From NCBI GenBank assembly GCA_017307375.1, contig JAFKFH010000014.1, positions 173,867-237,866 of the forward strand: a stretch of 64,000 nt of DNA, given 5' to 3'. Every line of letters begins with the position of its first letter. Position 1 is the stretch's first letter. A program made the translations under genes and the position numbers. This DNA is from Alphaproteobacteria bacterium (lineage in GTDB: Bacteria > Pseudomonadota > Alphaproteobacteria > Ferrovibrionales > Ferrovibrionaceae). This document shows, piece by piece, positions 45,188 through 53,431 of this stretch. The notes beneath the pieces are model-generated. The model ran no database searches, had not been told where the DNA came from, and worked only from the letters and a program-made list of their open reading frames with translations.

Positions 45188-45979
45188 TCAGCCCGCCCGC
45201 GTCGTCGGCATCGTGTCGAGGTCGACCGACAGCACGACGAAATCGGGATGGGCCAGCAGCGCGCGGTACCGGCTGTTGCTGGCGTAGACAAGCCGCGTCC
45301 GGAAATCCCGGCCGCGCTGGTTGATGTCCACGCCGAACTCGACCGCGTCGGCGCCGTAGTGCTCGAAAGCGTGCGCTCGTGCCGGCCGGATCGAACTGAA
45401 GCCGAGGAACCATGACCACTGCCATTCGAGCGTGGCATAGGCGATCAGTGCGCGCGCCAGCAGCGGGACGAGGCGACGATCGCGACCGCAAGCGGCCTGG
45501 TCGGCCCAAATGCCCATCCCGACGGCGATATGGCAGTCGGCGATGCGCCGGCCGGCCGGGGCATGGCAAACCCAGCGTTCGCCCGCCGGCATGGCGGCAG
45601 GATCCTCGTAGATCAGCCGGCCGCTGCCGATCGCCGCGGCGAGGTCGCCCACGACGAACTTGCGCCGCGCGCAGTAGGTGGCCAGCAGGTCGCCGCCACG
45701 CTCAAGGCCGATGATGACGGTATCGTCCGGGCTTGCGGTCGGCTGGAACTGCGGATTGAGCATTGCCGAGAACGTGCCGCGGCCCGGGTCGTGATCCTGC
45801 AGATGGGCGAACAGGTGCAGGTCGTGGGCGACGAGGATGTCGACGCCGATCGCGGCGGCGCTGTTCGCCAGCCGCTCCGCCACCTGGTGGAACGGACCAT
45901 CCGCGACCAGGCCGCCGATGGCCGCGCCGGTGACCGCGTCGACAAGCATCCTGAAATCGATGTCGGCCGGGGTCTTCAC
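45188..45979 (-). CDS. GNAT-like protein paired with the HTH-PAS protein
   Basis: This 263-residue protein shows features of a GNAT acetyltransferase: a strand with ADCHIAVGMGIWAD, a basic turn before a helix (GRDRRLVPLLARALIAYAT), and a late AFEHYGADAVEFGVDI strand-helix like the GNAT C-terminal part. The N-terminal region also has ATCCARR-like Cys and an acidic ARIVHDLHLF zone. It is unproven. The GTG start at 45979 overlaps the upstream stop (GTGA), so it is co-translated with the HTH gene. Confidence 0.45.
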   Translation of the reverse strand: MKTPADIDFRMLVDAVTGAAIGGLVADGPFHQVAERLANSAAAIGVDILVAHDLHLFAHLQDHDPGRGTFSAMLNPQFQPTASPDDTVIIGLERGGDLLATYCARRKFVVGDLAAAIGSGRLIYEDPAAMPAGERWVCHAPAGRRIADCHIAVGMGIWADQAACGRDRRLVPLLARALIAYATLEWQWSWFLGFSSIRPARAHAFEHYGADAVEFGVDINQRGRDFRTRLVYASNSRYRALLAHPDFVVLSVDLDTMPTTRAG

Positions 45980-47067
45980 TGGATCACCACCCGCTGCGGA
46001 TGGATGGTGATGCGCGATGTTGCCCAGACGGCCGGGGCGCCGTCGGCCATCACGGGCAAGGCCAGCCGTTGATAGACCCCCCTGTCGCCCCGAGCCCGAA
46101 CCTCGATCGTGTTCAACGTCGGCCCTTCGGCCAGCGTGGCGAGAAGATGCGCGTCGACCATGTCCCAATAGTCCGGGTCGCCGTTGATCTTGACCGGCTT
46201 GCCGACGATCTCGCCACTGATCGGCAGCGCGCCGCCGACGCCGGCGCAGACAAACCCGCGCGGCCCGAGACGATAGAGGCCCGAGCGATTGGCCCCGCCG
46301 GATGCCGCCACGGCGCGGGCGATGACCTCGGCGCCGGTCAGCGTACCGTCCCAGGTCCGCAGGGCCGCCGACATGGCGTCATCGGTACCGGCCACGGCCA
46401 GCGGCTGCCGGTCGGCGTCGATGACCATGCGCCCGGCCGGCGGCATGGCGATCGCCGCCTCGAGCTGGCGCACCGCGCCGGCCCTGGTGTCGCACTGGTG
46501 CGAGGTCAGGCGATCGCCGTCCAGGATCAGGATTTCGATGCCCGCCAGCATCTCGCGAGGCTGAAGGATCCACGCGGAGGCCCGCGCCACCGCCTGCGCC
46601 TTGGCGCGCTGGGCCGACAGCTTCACCAGCAGATGGCCGTCGGCGCTGAGGGTGATTTGCACCCAACCCATCGCCCGGACCGCATAGCCCGCCCAGTCAG
46701 CCCAGCCGCCGCTTTTCGCGTCCAGAACGTCGAGGACCAACCGTTCGTGCCCATAGGGGGCAGCATGCAGCGCGCCGTTGCTGTCGACCCACAGGCAGGT
46801 ATCGGCCCCGCGCGGCCCCTGGCCGTCGGCATCGACATTCCCGAATACCCGCCGCCGCGCGTCGCTGCAGCCGGCCTTGACCAGCGCGGCAATGATGCGC
46901 TCGGCCGTGTCGAGGGTCGGCGACGTCGTGCCGTCGACATAGTGCCGGATCGTTTCCTCCGACTTGCCTGCGGCGCGCGCCAGGGTGCGGAAGGGCACGC
47001 CCGCGCCCGGGCCGAAATGGGTCACAATCAACGCGGCGAGCCGCGCGCTTGGCGTTTGCTCGATCAT
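45976..47067 (-). CDS. HTH protein with C-terminal PAS-like domain
   Basis: This 363-residue protein has an N-terminal XRE-type HTH (about 25-62: TLARAAGKSEETIRHYVDG). A long middle region (120-250) has mixed strands, and a C-terminal segment DPDYWDMVDAHLLATLAEGP with VYQRLALPV is similar in pattern to alphaproteobacterial PAS_5-type domains. It might sense a signal and bind DNA. It overlaps the GNAT-like gene through GTGA. Unusually long for a phage early regulator. Confidence 0.5.
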   Translation of the reverse strand: MIEQTPSARLAALIVTHFGPGAGVPFRTLARAAGKSEETIRHYVDGTTSPTLDTAERIIAALVKAGCSDARRRVFGNVDADGQGPRGADTCLWVDSNGALHAAPYGHERLVLDVLDAKSGGWADWAGYAVRAMGWVQITLSADGHLLVKLSAQRAKAQAVARASAWILQPREMLAGIEILILDGDRLTSHQCDTRAGAVRQLEAAIAMPPAGRMVIDADRQPLAVAGTDDAMSAALRTWDGTLTGAEVIARAVAASGGANRSGLYRLGPRGFVCAGVGGALPISGEIVGKPVKINGDPDYWDMVDAHLLATLAEGPTLNTIEVRARGDRGVYQRLALPVMADGAPAVWATSRITIHPQRVVIQ

Positions 47068-47135
47068 CGGGGTTCCCCAGTTTTTTCGCGGTCTGCAAGG
47101 AAGAAATTCGGGGCCGACACGGTCAGCATCGGCCT

Positions 47136-47351
47136 ATGGAAAACACGAAATCGCCAGGCGCGCGCAGCGGCCAGACCAGCACCGAAACACTGAATGAAAT
47201 CCTCCGGCAAGAGGTCATCGCGGGGTGCAGAAAGCACGGGATCGTGCTGAAGCCGACCGCCTCGGCGCAGCCCCCGGCCGGATATCGCGGCGGGTTCGCG
47301 CCGGGCTACGCGGCGACGGCGCGGCGCGGTGCGGGCCGGCTGAGGCGGTAG
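47136..47351 (+). CDS. Small hypothetical protein on the opposite strand
   Basis: This 71-residue protein begins MENTKSPGARSGQTSTETLNEI with a short helix (RQEVIAGCRKHGIVLKP) and a Gly/Arg-rich tail. It fills the 300-base gap between two leftward genes and lies on the other strand. Its ribosome site is weak. It may be real or an accidental frame; no family is recognised. Confidence 0.35.
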   Translation: MENTKSPGARSGQTSTETLNEILRQEVIAGCRKHGIVLKPTASAQPPAGYRGGFAPGYAATARRGAGRLRR

Positions 47352-47367
47352 CGAGGCCCACATGCGA

Positions 47368-47682
47368 TCAACGCTCTTCGTCAGATGCTTCACCAGCTTG
47401 AGACGATGCGTCGCTACTACGAAAACGAAACGGCTCGCGTCGGCCCACCGCATAAATGAGATTGTCGCCAGTCGACGGGTCGACGTTCGAACTCTTCGGC
47501 TGGGTGACGACAACATCGATCCGCTGACGGACGAGAACGGCTTCGCCGCCGCGAACCTCAAATTCCTGCACGAGCACGCTATTTTCGGGCAGAGCCCAGG
47601 CGACGCGGCCGTTCCTGTCCAATCGATACTTGATGTCGCTGGGCGAGAGGATCGCAGCCGGGCCTTGGTCGAAAGGTTTCAT
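47368..47682 (-). CDS. Small hypothetical early protein
   Basis: This 104-residue protein begins MKPFDQGPAAILSPSDIKYRLDRNGRV. The middle has strands (FEVRGGEAVLVRQRIDVVVT) and the tail is polar with many Ser and Glu residues. ATG 47682 is 107 bases after the end of the Rha-like gene. No family is recognised; its leftward position puts it in the early operon. Confidence 0.5.
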   Translation of the reverse strand: MKPFDQGPAAILSPSDIKYRLDRNGRVAWALPENSVLVQEFEVRGGEAVLVRQRIDVVVTQPKSSNVDPSTGDNLIYAVGRREPFRFRSSDASSQAGEASDEER

Positions 47683-47789
47683 CGCGAAGCCTCGTGTGTG
47701 CGGGTGCAGGTAGAGCTGGCGGCGGGCATCGTCAGACCGCGGCGCCGACGAAGCCGGATGCCCCGGCGGATGGGACGGTAAGGCGCGCA

Positions 47790-48545
47790 TTAGTGCAGAT
47801 TGAAGCCGAGCTGCTGACCAGCCCCGAGCTTTTCGCCCAGAACTGCGAGCCCCTTGGCCGTGATCACGGCCTGACTGCTGGCCTTGTCCGCGCCCTCGCT
47901 CTCGTAGATGTGGAACCTATGGTCGACCAGTCCGCGATCAACCTTGTCCTGATAACCGATCAAGCGCCCGGAACCGTTCTGCCGGTAGATCCATCGCTCC
48001 CTCAGAAGTGTCGCCACGAACGCCTTGGGCTTCTGCCCCAGGACCTTGGCGGCGTCGCGCAGCGTCAGCGTGCCTTTGGCCGCGGCGATGCGATCGAGCG
48101 CCACCGCCTTCGGGATCAGTTCGGCGACCTTCTTTTCGGCATCGATCCGCCTCTGCAACTGCGTCGCCAGCAGGTCCTGCAGCACCACGGGATCAGACAG
48201 ATCAGGCAGCGCTTGGCGGGGCCGCAACTCTGCCTCCATCGCGTTGAATGCCTCGATGTACTTGAGCTTGAAGGCCAGCGCCTTCGACCCGGTGAAGCCC
48301 ATCGCCAGCAACGTGAAGCCGTCACGCCCCATCTCGAAGCAACGATGCTCCTGGTCGGCCGTCTCCGGCAGACGGTAGACCCCCTGCTTAAAAGTCAGCG
48401 GGGATATGGTCGGCTGGGCTGCGATCATCGCGTCGATCGCAGCCAGGACGTTGCGGTGCTTCTTGCCGAAGTACTCGGCGACGTCACGACTGTTGGCGAC
48501 GACGCGGTCGCCAGCGATCGAAACCACGGGGATCAGGTTGGGCAT
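47790..48545 (-). CDS. Rha-family regulator with KilAC domain (antirepressor-like)
   Basis: This 251-residue protein combines an N-terminal Rha domain (VANSRDVAEYFGKKHRNVLAAID, 16-38, then FTLLAMGFTGSKALAFKLKYIEAFN) with a C-terminal KilAC-type domain (LTLRDAAKVLGQKPKAFVATLLRERWIYRQ; SQAVITAKGLAVL). KilAC proteins are commonly phage antirepressors that inactivate CI-like repressors. Here it is the third gene of the leftward early operon, after two HTH genes. Confidence 0.88.
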   Translation of the reverse strand: MPNLIPVVSIAGDRVVANSRDVAEYFGKKHRNVLAAIDAMIAAQPTISPLTFKQGVYRLPETADQEHRCFEMGRDGFTLLAMGFTGSKALAFKLKYIEAFNAMEAELRPRQALPDLSDPVVLQDLLATQLQRRIDAEKKVAELIPKAVALDRIAAAKGTLTLRDAAKVLGQKPKAFVATLLRERWIYRQNGSGRLIGYQDKVDRGLVDHRFHIYESEGADKASSQAVITAKGLAVLGEKLGAGQQLGFNLH

Positions 48546-48557
48546 GTCGTTCTCCGG

Positions 48558-48884
48558 TCAGACGTTTTGCGACAGCAGCGCCACGGGCTTCAGCGGGTAC
48601 CCCGCGTAACAGGACGGAGGGGTGCCGAGGATCAGCCAGTCGCGCGCCCTTGCGGAGCGCCGCGGAGATGCGCCGTGGTTGCTGGGCGTTTCGTCGGCGT
48701 AGAGGTCAGGGCGAAGCTGTCGCCGACCGACCTTACCGCCGGTTGCTCTCTCGACCTGCAACACGCGCTGTGCCGGTACGCGATCCCACTGCGAGATCGC
48801 GCTTGGCGTTACGCCGATTGCCCTTGCAAGCGCATTGTTGCCGCCGGCGGCATAAATAGCGTCGATGAGGCTGGGATCCTTCAT
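48558..48884 (-). CDS. YdaS/Cro-like HTH regulator
   Basis: This 108-residue protein begins MKDPSLIDAIYAAGGNNALARAIGVTPSAISQW, the YdaS_antitoxin-type HTH used by many phage Cro-like proteins, followed by RVPAQRVLQVERATGG and a C-terminal tail (about 60-108) with YADETPSNHGASP. It likely represses early transcription. It overlaps the next upstream HTH gene by four bases. Confidence 0.75.
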   Translation of the reverse strand: MKDPSLIDAIYAAGGNNALARAIGVTPSAISQWDRVPAQRVLQVERATGGKVGRRQLRPDLYADETPSNHGASPRRSARARDWLILGTPPSCYAGYPLKPVALLSQNV

Positions 48885-49147
48885 GATGTGGCGCGCGCCA
48901 AAGGGTCCTTGGAAGCCTGAGTCGCCCTATCGATATGTTCCGCAGAATCGAGCGCCGGGGGCTTCCACTTCACGAGGCGGAAGCATGCGACCCGTAGACG
49001 ATCCCAACTATCGGCGCGGGGATGGGCGCCGTTTTTCCACCGCTGCCACGTGGTTGGGTCGATCTGCGCGTCGCGGCACAGTTTTGCGATTGAAACCCGC
49101 TTCCCCTTAAGGAAGGCCTCAACTTCTTCGAGATTTGGCGCAGTCAT
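48881..49147 (-). CDS. Small HTH regulator, first leftward early gene
   Basis: This 88-residue protein begins MTAPNLEEVEAFLKGKRVSIAKLCRDAQIDPTTWQRWKNG, an HTH similar to small Cro-type proteins. It is transcribed away from the CI-like gene across an 87-base operator region. Thus it is likely the Cro equivalent or a CII-like activator; which cannot be told. Confidence 0.7.
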   Translation of the reverse strand: MTAPNLEEVEAFLKGKRVSIAKLCRDAQIDPTTWQRWKNGAHPRADSWDRLRVACFRLVKWKPPALDSAEHIDRATQASKDPLARATS

Positions 49148-49234
49148 GCATCAAACCTAATGCTACGCATATGCGCATGTCAAGTGACGCATTGGTGCAT
49201 TATGGTGGAACGCATATGAGAGGGCGGTTACGAT
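49148..49234. promoter_or_regulatory. Left operator/promoter region between the early HTH gene and the repressor
   Basis: The spacer contains the perfect palindrome CGCATATGCG (49166-49175) and a partial site CGCATATGAG (49211-49220) just before the repressor start. Additional GCAT-containing half-sites lie between. Divergent promoters for the leftward early genes and the repressor should be here; no clear -35/-10 pair was assigned. Confidence 0.6.
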
Positions 49235-50026
49235 ATGCTTATGTCGAAGTTCCCAAATCCCAGCGATTTCGCTGCTTTCCTACGCGAGGCAATCCGCGCA
49301 AGCGGCCTGACCGCGACCGCGCTCGCCGACAAGGCGGGCGTCAACCAGTCGACCATCTCTCGCGTCGTGGCCAACCCAGAGTACGGGGGCAGCATGCGAC
49401 CCGCGACACTGCAAAAAATAGCGATCGCCGCAGGGTTACCGCTTCCCGATGTTCTGGCTCAGTACGTCGAGAACTGGGAAAGAGTAATGTCGGAACATGA
49501 TCGCGTAATGGATCGGTCTCGCACCTATGATCGGGCGCTTGAGCCGGTAAGGGACCAGGAACGGTTCGTGCGGGACGCCGCGTCACTTGGGAGGGGCGTC
49601 CGCCAAGCGGCCCACCAATTGACGAGAATCCCCGTATTCCCTCTCTATCCTGGCGGCCCTACCGGATCCCGGATGGGAACTAAGCCAGCGGATTGGGTGG
49701 GTGAAGAATCCTTCTTTGAGAAATACGAAGGAGCGATAGGCGTTTATGTCTCGAATGAAAGGATGGTGCCAAAATATAACCCCGGAGATTTAGTAATTTT
49801 TCATCCAGTTAAGCCGGCGATACGCAATGAGCATGTGCTTGTTGTTTATAAATCGCAATCATCATCCGAACATAAGGACGTCGTTCTAGGAAAATACATA
49901 GGATCAACTGTCGAAAGCGTATCGATATCATTCTATAATTTTGAATCAATTTTGCATATCGAAACAAAACTGATTGAAGAGATACAGCCAGTGTTATGCA
50001 GCTTCGAGGGTTGGCGCATCGTGTGA
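49235..50026 (+). CDS. CI-like repressor with S24-type domain lacking the catalytic Ser
   Basis: This 263-residue protein has an N-terminal HTH (ALADKAGVNQSTISRVVANPE, 30-50) and a C-terminal LexA/S24-like fold (about 160-260). At the place of GDSM the sequence is NERM (174-177), so Arg176 replaces the nucleophile; the KYNPGDLVIF core is kept and Lys220 may be the base. Self-cleavage is therefore unlikely. The C-terminal third is notably AT-rich compared with the rest, suggesting recombination. ATG 49235 or 49241. Confidence 0.82.
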   Translation: MLMSKFPNPSDFAAFLREAIRASGLTATALADKAGVNQSTISRVVANPEYGGSMRPATLQKIAIAAGLPLPDVLAQYVENWERVMSEHDRVMDRSRTYDRALEPVRDQERFVRDAASLGRGVRQAAHQLTRIPVFPLYPGGPTGSRMGTKPADWVGEESFFEKYEGAIGVYVSNERMVPKYNPGDLVIFHPVKPAIRNEHVLVVYKSQSSSEHKDVVLGKYIGSTVESVSISFYNFESILHIETKLIEEIQPVLCSFEGWRIV

Positions 50027-50157
50027 TTCGGGCGCATATGCGCATTGACGGCATTATGCGCATATGCGTAATGTTCGGTCGTTGGGTCCGCATGGACTGA
50101 CGACCGCCGGGTTCATCCGGCATCCGCTGCCGCCGCGCAGCGTGAGGGGAACGCGCG
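50027..50157. promoter_or_regulatory. Right operator/promoter region
   Basis: Two palindromes follow the repressor stop: GCGCATATGCGC (50032-50043) and CGCATATGCG (50059-50068), the second inside the longer TATGCGCATATGCGTA. They share the left operator core and lie upstream of the rightward operon that starts at 50158, so the repressor can govern both transcription directions. Confidence 0.6.
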
Positions 50158-52200
50158 ATGCTTACCACTCCCACCAGGAAGCGCCGCAGCGCGGCCAAGT
50201 CCGCTGATACCGAGGCCGTCGTTCGCGGCCCCATTGTTGACGAACCGGCACCGTTGCCTGACATGGCCGAGATTTCCCGTCACGCCATGGCCGCGATTAA
50301 AGCCCGGGACGCGGTCGTCGGCGAGGTCTTCGACATGTTTCATGTCTCGGCAGAGGATGAGGCGCGCGCCGCCCGAGCGCAGGAAGCTGCGGACAACCTG
50401 CTGGCCGAACTGATCGGCACCCAGGCGATGACGGCCGAGGATCTGGTAAACAAGGCCGCGGTGCTGTGGCCGGCGGCGTTCGAGGGCGTGCAACACTCGA
50501 CCCTCGACAGGAACCAGCGGCTGGCGGCGGCAGTCGCGTTGGACGCCGCGCTGCTTGTTGGCCGCGTTGTCGATGGCGACACCCTTAGGGGTCGGCTGGC
50601 CGGGCCGGTGCAGTTCGGGACGGCCGATGAAATCACGGCCGATGACCTCGATACCGCCTTTCGCGACGGTATCGCCTTGGGCGAAGCCATTTCCTTCTCC
50701 GCCGGCCAGCAGGCCCCGGGTAACGACCATCCGCCAATCGTGCCAGGCCGCGGGCCGAATGCACATTTGCCGGGCGTGGGCGACAAGGCCGCCCTGCCCG
50801 AGGCCTTCAGCGCCGGGACGGACGCGATGTTGCTGGCCGACGCCGCCGAGGTCGTGCGGCTGAAGGCCGAGGCCGAGCGGCTGGCGAAGGCGCCAGATGC
50901 TGCGGCCGACGATGCCGCCGTGGCCCCGATGCTGGATGAAGCCGCCGCGATCGAAGCGCGGGTCGTCTCGGCCGAGGCCGGGACGCTGGCCGGCGTGCTG
51001 GCGAAGGTCAGGGTACTGAAGGCCTGGGTCGATGACCACGAGACGGTCAATACCGTGACCCAGGTGGCCGGGATCCTGCGCGACCTCGAAGCGATCACGG
51101 CGCGCGAACCAGCCGTGCCGGCCGTGGCTGATCCTGTCACCCCGGCGTTGGCCGCGCTATGCGCGGCCGCGCTGGCGGCTTGCGAGGTCCTGGCGCCGTT
51201 CGACCAGGACAAGGCCGAGGACGTCGACGGGGCGCGCGAAACAGCGCTGGTCAACTGGGATCGTGCCATGCACGCGGCCAGTGAGTGCCGCAGCGCCAGC
51301 CACGCCGACGTCATCGCCAAGCTTGAACTGTCGGCCCGGTGCGCGCGGTTGCTCGGCTACGAGCGGGGCGAGGCCCCCCCGAGCTGGAATAGCTCGGCCG
51401 AGGGGCCCGCAGCCGTCGACCTGCTGGAAAACGCGGCGTTGCGCGACCTGGCGGCGTTGATGCCGCAGCCCGACGGCCCGGCATCGGCCCATCGACCGAC
51501 GCATGAGGCCGGCCAGGACCCGGTTCAGCCGCCGCCCGCCGGCGAGATGGAAGAGTGGGAGCGCGAGGAACGAGATTTCAAGATCAGCGGCATCTTGTCG
51601 GGCACGGCCGCAGGCGGTCGCGGCGAGCGCGAGGATAGCCAGACTGCCGGCAGCGCGTATGCGGTCTCGCTGGTTGCCCACCTTCGCCGCTACCCCGGGC
51701 AGTCGGGGGACCGGATGATCCAGATTTTCCGGTCCCTCATCCAGGCGGGCGAATGGTCGAACGGTGACCTGCTCGGTTTTGCCAATGGCATCGGCGAGCT
51801 GCTGGCGCTTGGGGAAACAGAAATCTCGTACAATTGCATCGCCCGCCCGGCCCCGCCCGACTGGCACGCCACCAAGCTACATGGCCGGATGAGCCCGCCT
51901 GCCGACCATGCCTTGACGATCGCGGCCCGGTTCCGCGACGCATACGCGGCCTATTGGGCTGAGGAACGCGGGCTTGGCGAACTCGACGCGCTGCCGGCCG
52001 GCGTGCTGGACGAACTCGACACCGCCCGGAACCTGCTGATCTGGGCCACGCCGACCACGGCCGAAGGCTTCCTTCAGGTCGCGGCGGCCCTGCAGATGGG
52101 GGCCATGCCGCCGAAGTTCCCGGCCGACGGCGAACAGGACGAACAGTTCGCCTGGGCTATCGCCCGCATGGCGCGCGACCTGACCGGGGCCGAATCGTGA
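50158..52200 (+). CDS. Large unrecognised early protein (680 aa)
   Basis: This is the first gene of the rightward operon. The product is rich in Ala, Glu and Asp, with long helical stretches (residues about 60-160, 220-300) and a C-terminal part with DFKISGILSGTAAGG, SLVAHLRRYPGQSGDRMIQIFRSL and WATPTTAEGFLQVAAALQ. I recognise no family. Its placement under operator control suggests an early phage function such as exclusion, host takeover or DNA protection, but that is a guess. ATG 50158; stop overlaps the next start. Confidence 0.7.
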   Translation: MLTTPTRKRRSAAKSADTEAVVRGPIVDEPAPLPDMAEISRHAMAAIKARDAVVGEVFDMFHVSAEDEARAARAQEAADNLLAELIGTQAMTAEDLVNKAAVLWPAAFEGVQHSTLDRNQRLAAAVALDAALLVGRVVDGDTLRGRLAGPVQFGTADEITADDLDTAFRDGIALGEAISFSAGQQAPGNDHPPIVPGRGPNAHLPGVGDKAALPEAFSAGTDAMLLADAAEVVRLKAEAERLAKAPDAAADDAAVAPMLDEAAAIEARVVSAEAGTLAGVLAKVRVLKAWVDDHETVNTVTQVAGILRDLEAITAREPAVPAVADPVTPALAALCAAALAACEVLAPFDQDKAEDVDGARETALVNWDRAMHAASECRSASHADVIAKLELSARCARLLGYERGEAPPSWNSSAEGPAAVDLLENAALRDLAALMPQPDGPASAHRPTHEAGQDPVQPPPAGEMEEWEREERDFKISGILSGTAAGGRGEREDSQTAGSAYAVSLVAHLRRYPGQSGDRMIQIFRSLIQAGEWSNGDLLGFANGIGELLALGETEISYNCIARPAPPDWHATKLHGRMSPPADHALTIAARFRDAYAAYWAEERGLGELDALPAGVLDELDTARNLLIWATPTTAEGFLQVAAALQMGAMPPKFPADGEQDEQFAWAIARMARDLTGAES

Positions 52201-52424
52201 AGCCCCGGCGCAACGAAGTTGATCTGGCCGGCATGGCGGTCGCCGATATGCTCCGGGGCGAGGCCTCGGCGCCCTCGACGCTCGCCAGGCGGGGGCGCGG
52301 CGAGGCCTGGGGGCGAAGCTACTTCGCCCAACTGGGACTGCTGCTGCGCGCCGGCTGCCCCAAGGAAACGGCAGAGGATATGGCCGCCACCTGGACGGAC
52401 CGAGCCTACCGGGTGCCGGCATGA
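52197..52424 (+). CDS. Small hypothetical protein
   Basis: This 75-residue protein starts at GTG 52197, overlapping the large gene's stop (GTGA), and ends with an ATGA overlap with the next gene. It includes KPRRNEVDLAGMAVADMLRG and AQLGLLLRAGCPKETAEDMAATW, both helical. No family is recognised; translation is supported by the overlap on both sides. Confidence 0.6.
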   Translation: MKPRRNEVDLAGMAVADMLRGEASAPSTLARRGRGEAWGRSYFAQLGLLLRAGCPKETAEDMAATWTDRAYRVPA

Positions 52425-52837
52425 CGCCCGCGCGGGACATCATCGCCGCCGCGATCGACAACAGCGCCGGCGGGATCGTGGGCGACGAACTAGACGTCGC
52501 GGACGCGGTCGTCAAATACCTGGGCGAGGAAGGGTGGATTATCGTCGCCCGGGATCCTGCCGCCGGCCGGGAGATGCTGCCGGGCGACTTGGTCGCGCAC
52601 CCGTTTGACGACCACCGCGACGCGGCAGGTGTGATGTACCTGATCGCCGAGACGCCGATATGGGTTTCGGCTGATCGAAACCGCTATCGTGCGTGGCCGC
52701 CCTTTTTCCTCCGCGATCGCGAGGCTTACCAGTTCGAGGTCAAGGCCGATAGCCCTTACGAACTGATCAAGCTGGTCAAGGCCAAGCTCGAAGGCCTCGG
52801 GCCAGCCCCGACCGCGCCCGAGGGGATGCTGCTATGA
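52421..52837 (+). CDS. Hypothetical protein
   Basis: This 138-residue acidic protein begins MTPARDIIAAAIDNSAGGIVG and includes LDVADAVVKYLGEEGWIIV, an ordered helix-strand, then AGVMYLIAETPIWVSADRN and a C-terminal VKAKLEGLGPAP. I do not recognise it. It overlaps both neighbours by four bases. Confidence 0.6.
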   Translation: MTPARDIIAAAIDNSAGGIVGDELDVADAVVKYLGEEGWIIVARDPAAGREMLPGDLVAHPFDDHRDAAGVMYLIAETPIWVSADRNRYRAWPPFFLRDREAYQFEVKADSPYELIKLVKAKLEGLGPAPTAPEGMLL

Positions 52838-53013
52838 CCTGGCCCAAGGCCGACCCGCTGGACCGCCGGCTGGCCGACGAGCTGGCGAAACTGCTGCCCG
52901 ACCTGGGCAAGACGCCCGATACCCTGGTGGCCTGGAAACAGTCGATCACTCGGGGCGCCATCCGGTACCGGCTGCAGCTGAATGCGGCGCCGAAGTTCGG
53001 GGGCGATCGATGA
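52834..53013 (+). CDS. Small hypothetical protein
   Basis: This 59-residue protein starts at ATG 52834 in an ATGA overlap with the previous stop. It begins MTWPKADPLDRRLADELAKLL and contains TLVAWKQSITRGAIRYRLQ. It ends in a four-base ATGA overlap with the next gene. Function unknown; it was assigned because of the tandem overlap pattern of this operon. Confidence 0.55.
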   Translation: MTWPKADPLDRRLADELAKLLPDLGKTPDTLVAWKQSITRGAIRYRLQLNAAPKFGGDR

Positions 53014-53219
53014 TCTGTTCGCACCCCGACTGCCGCGCCCCCATGGTGGCCACCGTGAAGGGCCGCGACGGTGACGGCAGGATCTTCGTCGATCACTGCG
53101 CCACGCATGCCGGATGGGCCGACAAATATGTCGCCGACTGGCTGGATAGCCCAGCGCCGGACATGCGCGGAACGGACAAGATCCATGTCGAGCCTGCCGA
53201 TACCGCGGGTGGCCGATGA
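53010..53219 (+). CDS. Small Cys-rich protein, zinc-ribbon candidate
   Basis: This 69-residue protein begins MICSHPDCRAPMVATVKGRDG and has DHCATHAGW later, giving two Cys-x4-Cys/Cys-x2-His groups that could bind one zinc. It is probably a nucleic-acid or protein binding factor. It overlaps its neighbours in ATGA fashion. Confidence 0.55.
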   Translation: MICSHPDCRAPMVATVKGRDGDGRIFVDHCATHAGWADKYVADWLDSPAPDMRGTDKIHVEPADTAGGR

Positions 53220-53431
53220 CCGAGCCACGGAACGACCTCGAGGCGATAGGCGAACGGATGATGCAGGTCATTCGCGAGACGAACGCCCGCGGTCTGGTCG
53301 AACCGGATCTTCGGCTGGTCGCTTCATGGTTCTGGGCGATCGATGCCGAGATGCCGAATTTCATCCTGCTCAAGCGCAGGGTCGGCGGCGACCCGACGCG
53401 CGCGCCTTTGGAAATGGAGAACGGCCGATGA
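53216..53431 (+). CDS. Small hypothetical protein
   Basis: This 71-residue, mainly helical protein begins MTEPRNDLEAIGERMMQVIRETN. Its tail overlaps the excisionase-like start (53428) by four bases. No family is recognised. Confidence 0.55.
   Translation: MTEPRNDLEAIGERMMQVIRETNARGLVEPDLRLVASWFWAIDAEMPNFILLKRRVGGDPTRAPLEMENGR

Noticed and set aside
47064..47561. A 165-codon leftward frame in the gap of the early operon
   Set aside because: Its composition is that of a shadow frame, it overlaps the start of the HTH-PAS gene and the 104-residue gene, and no motif is visible.
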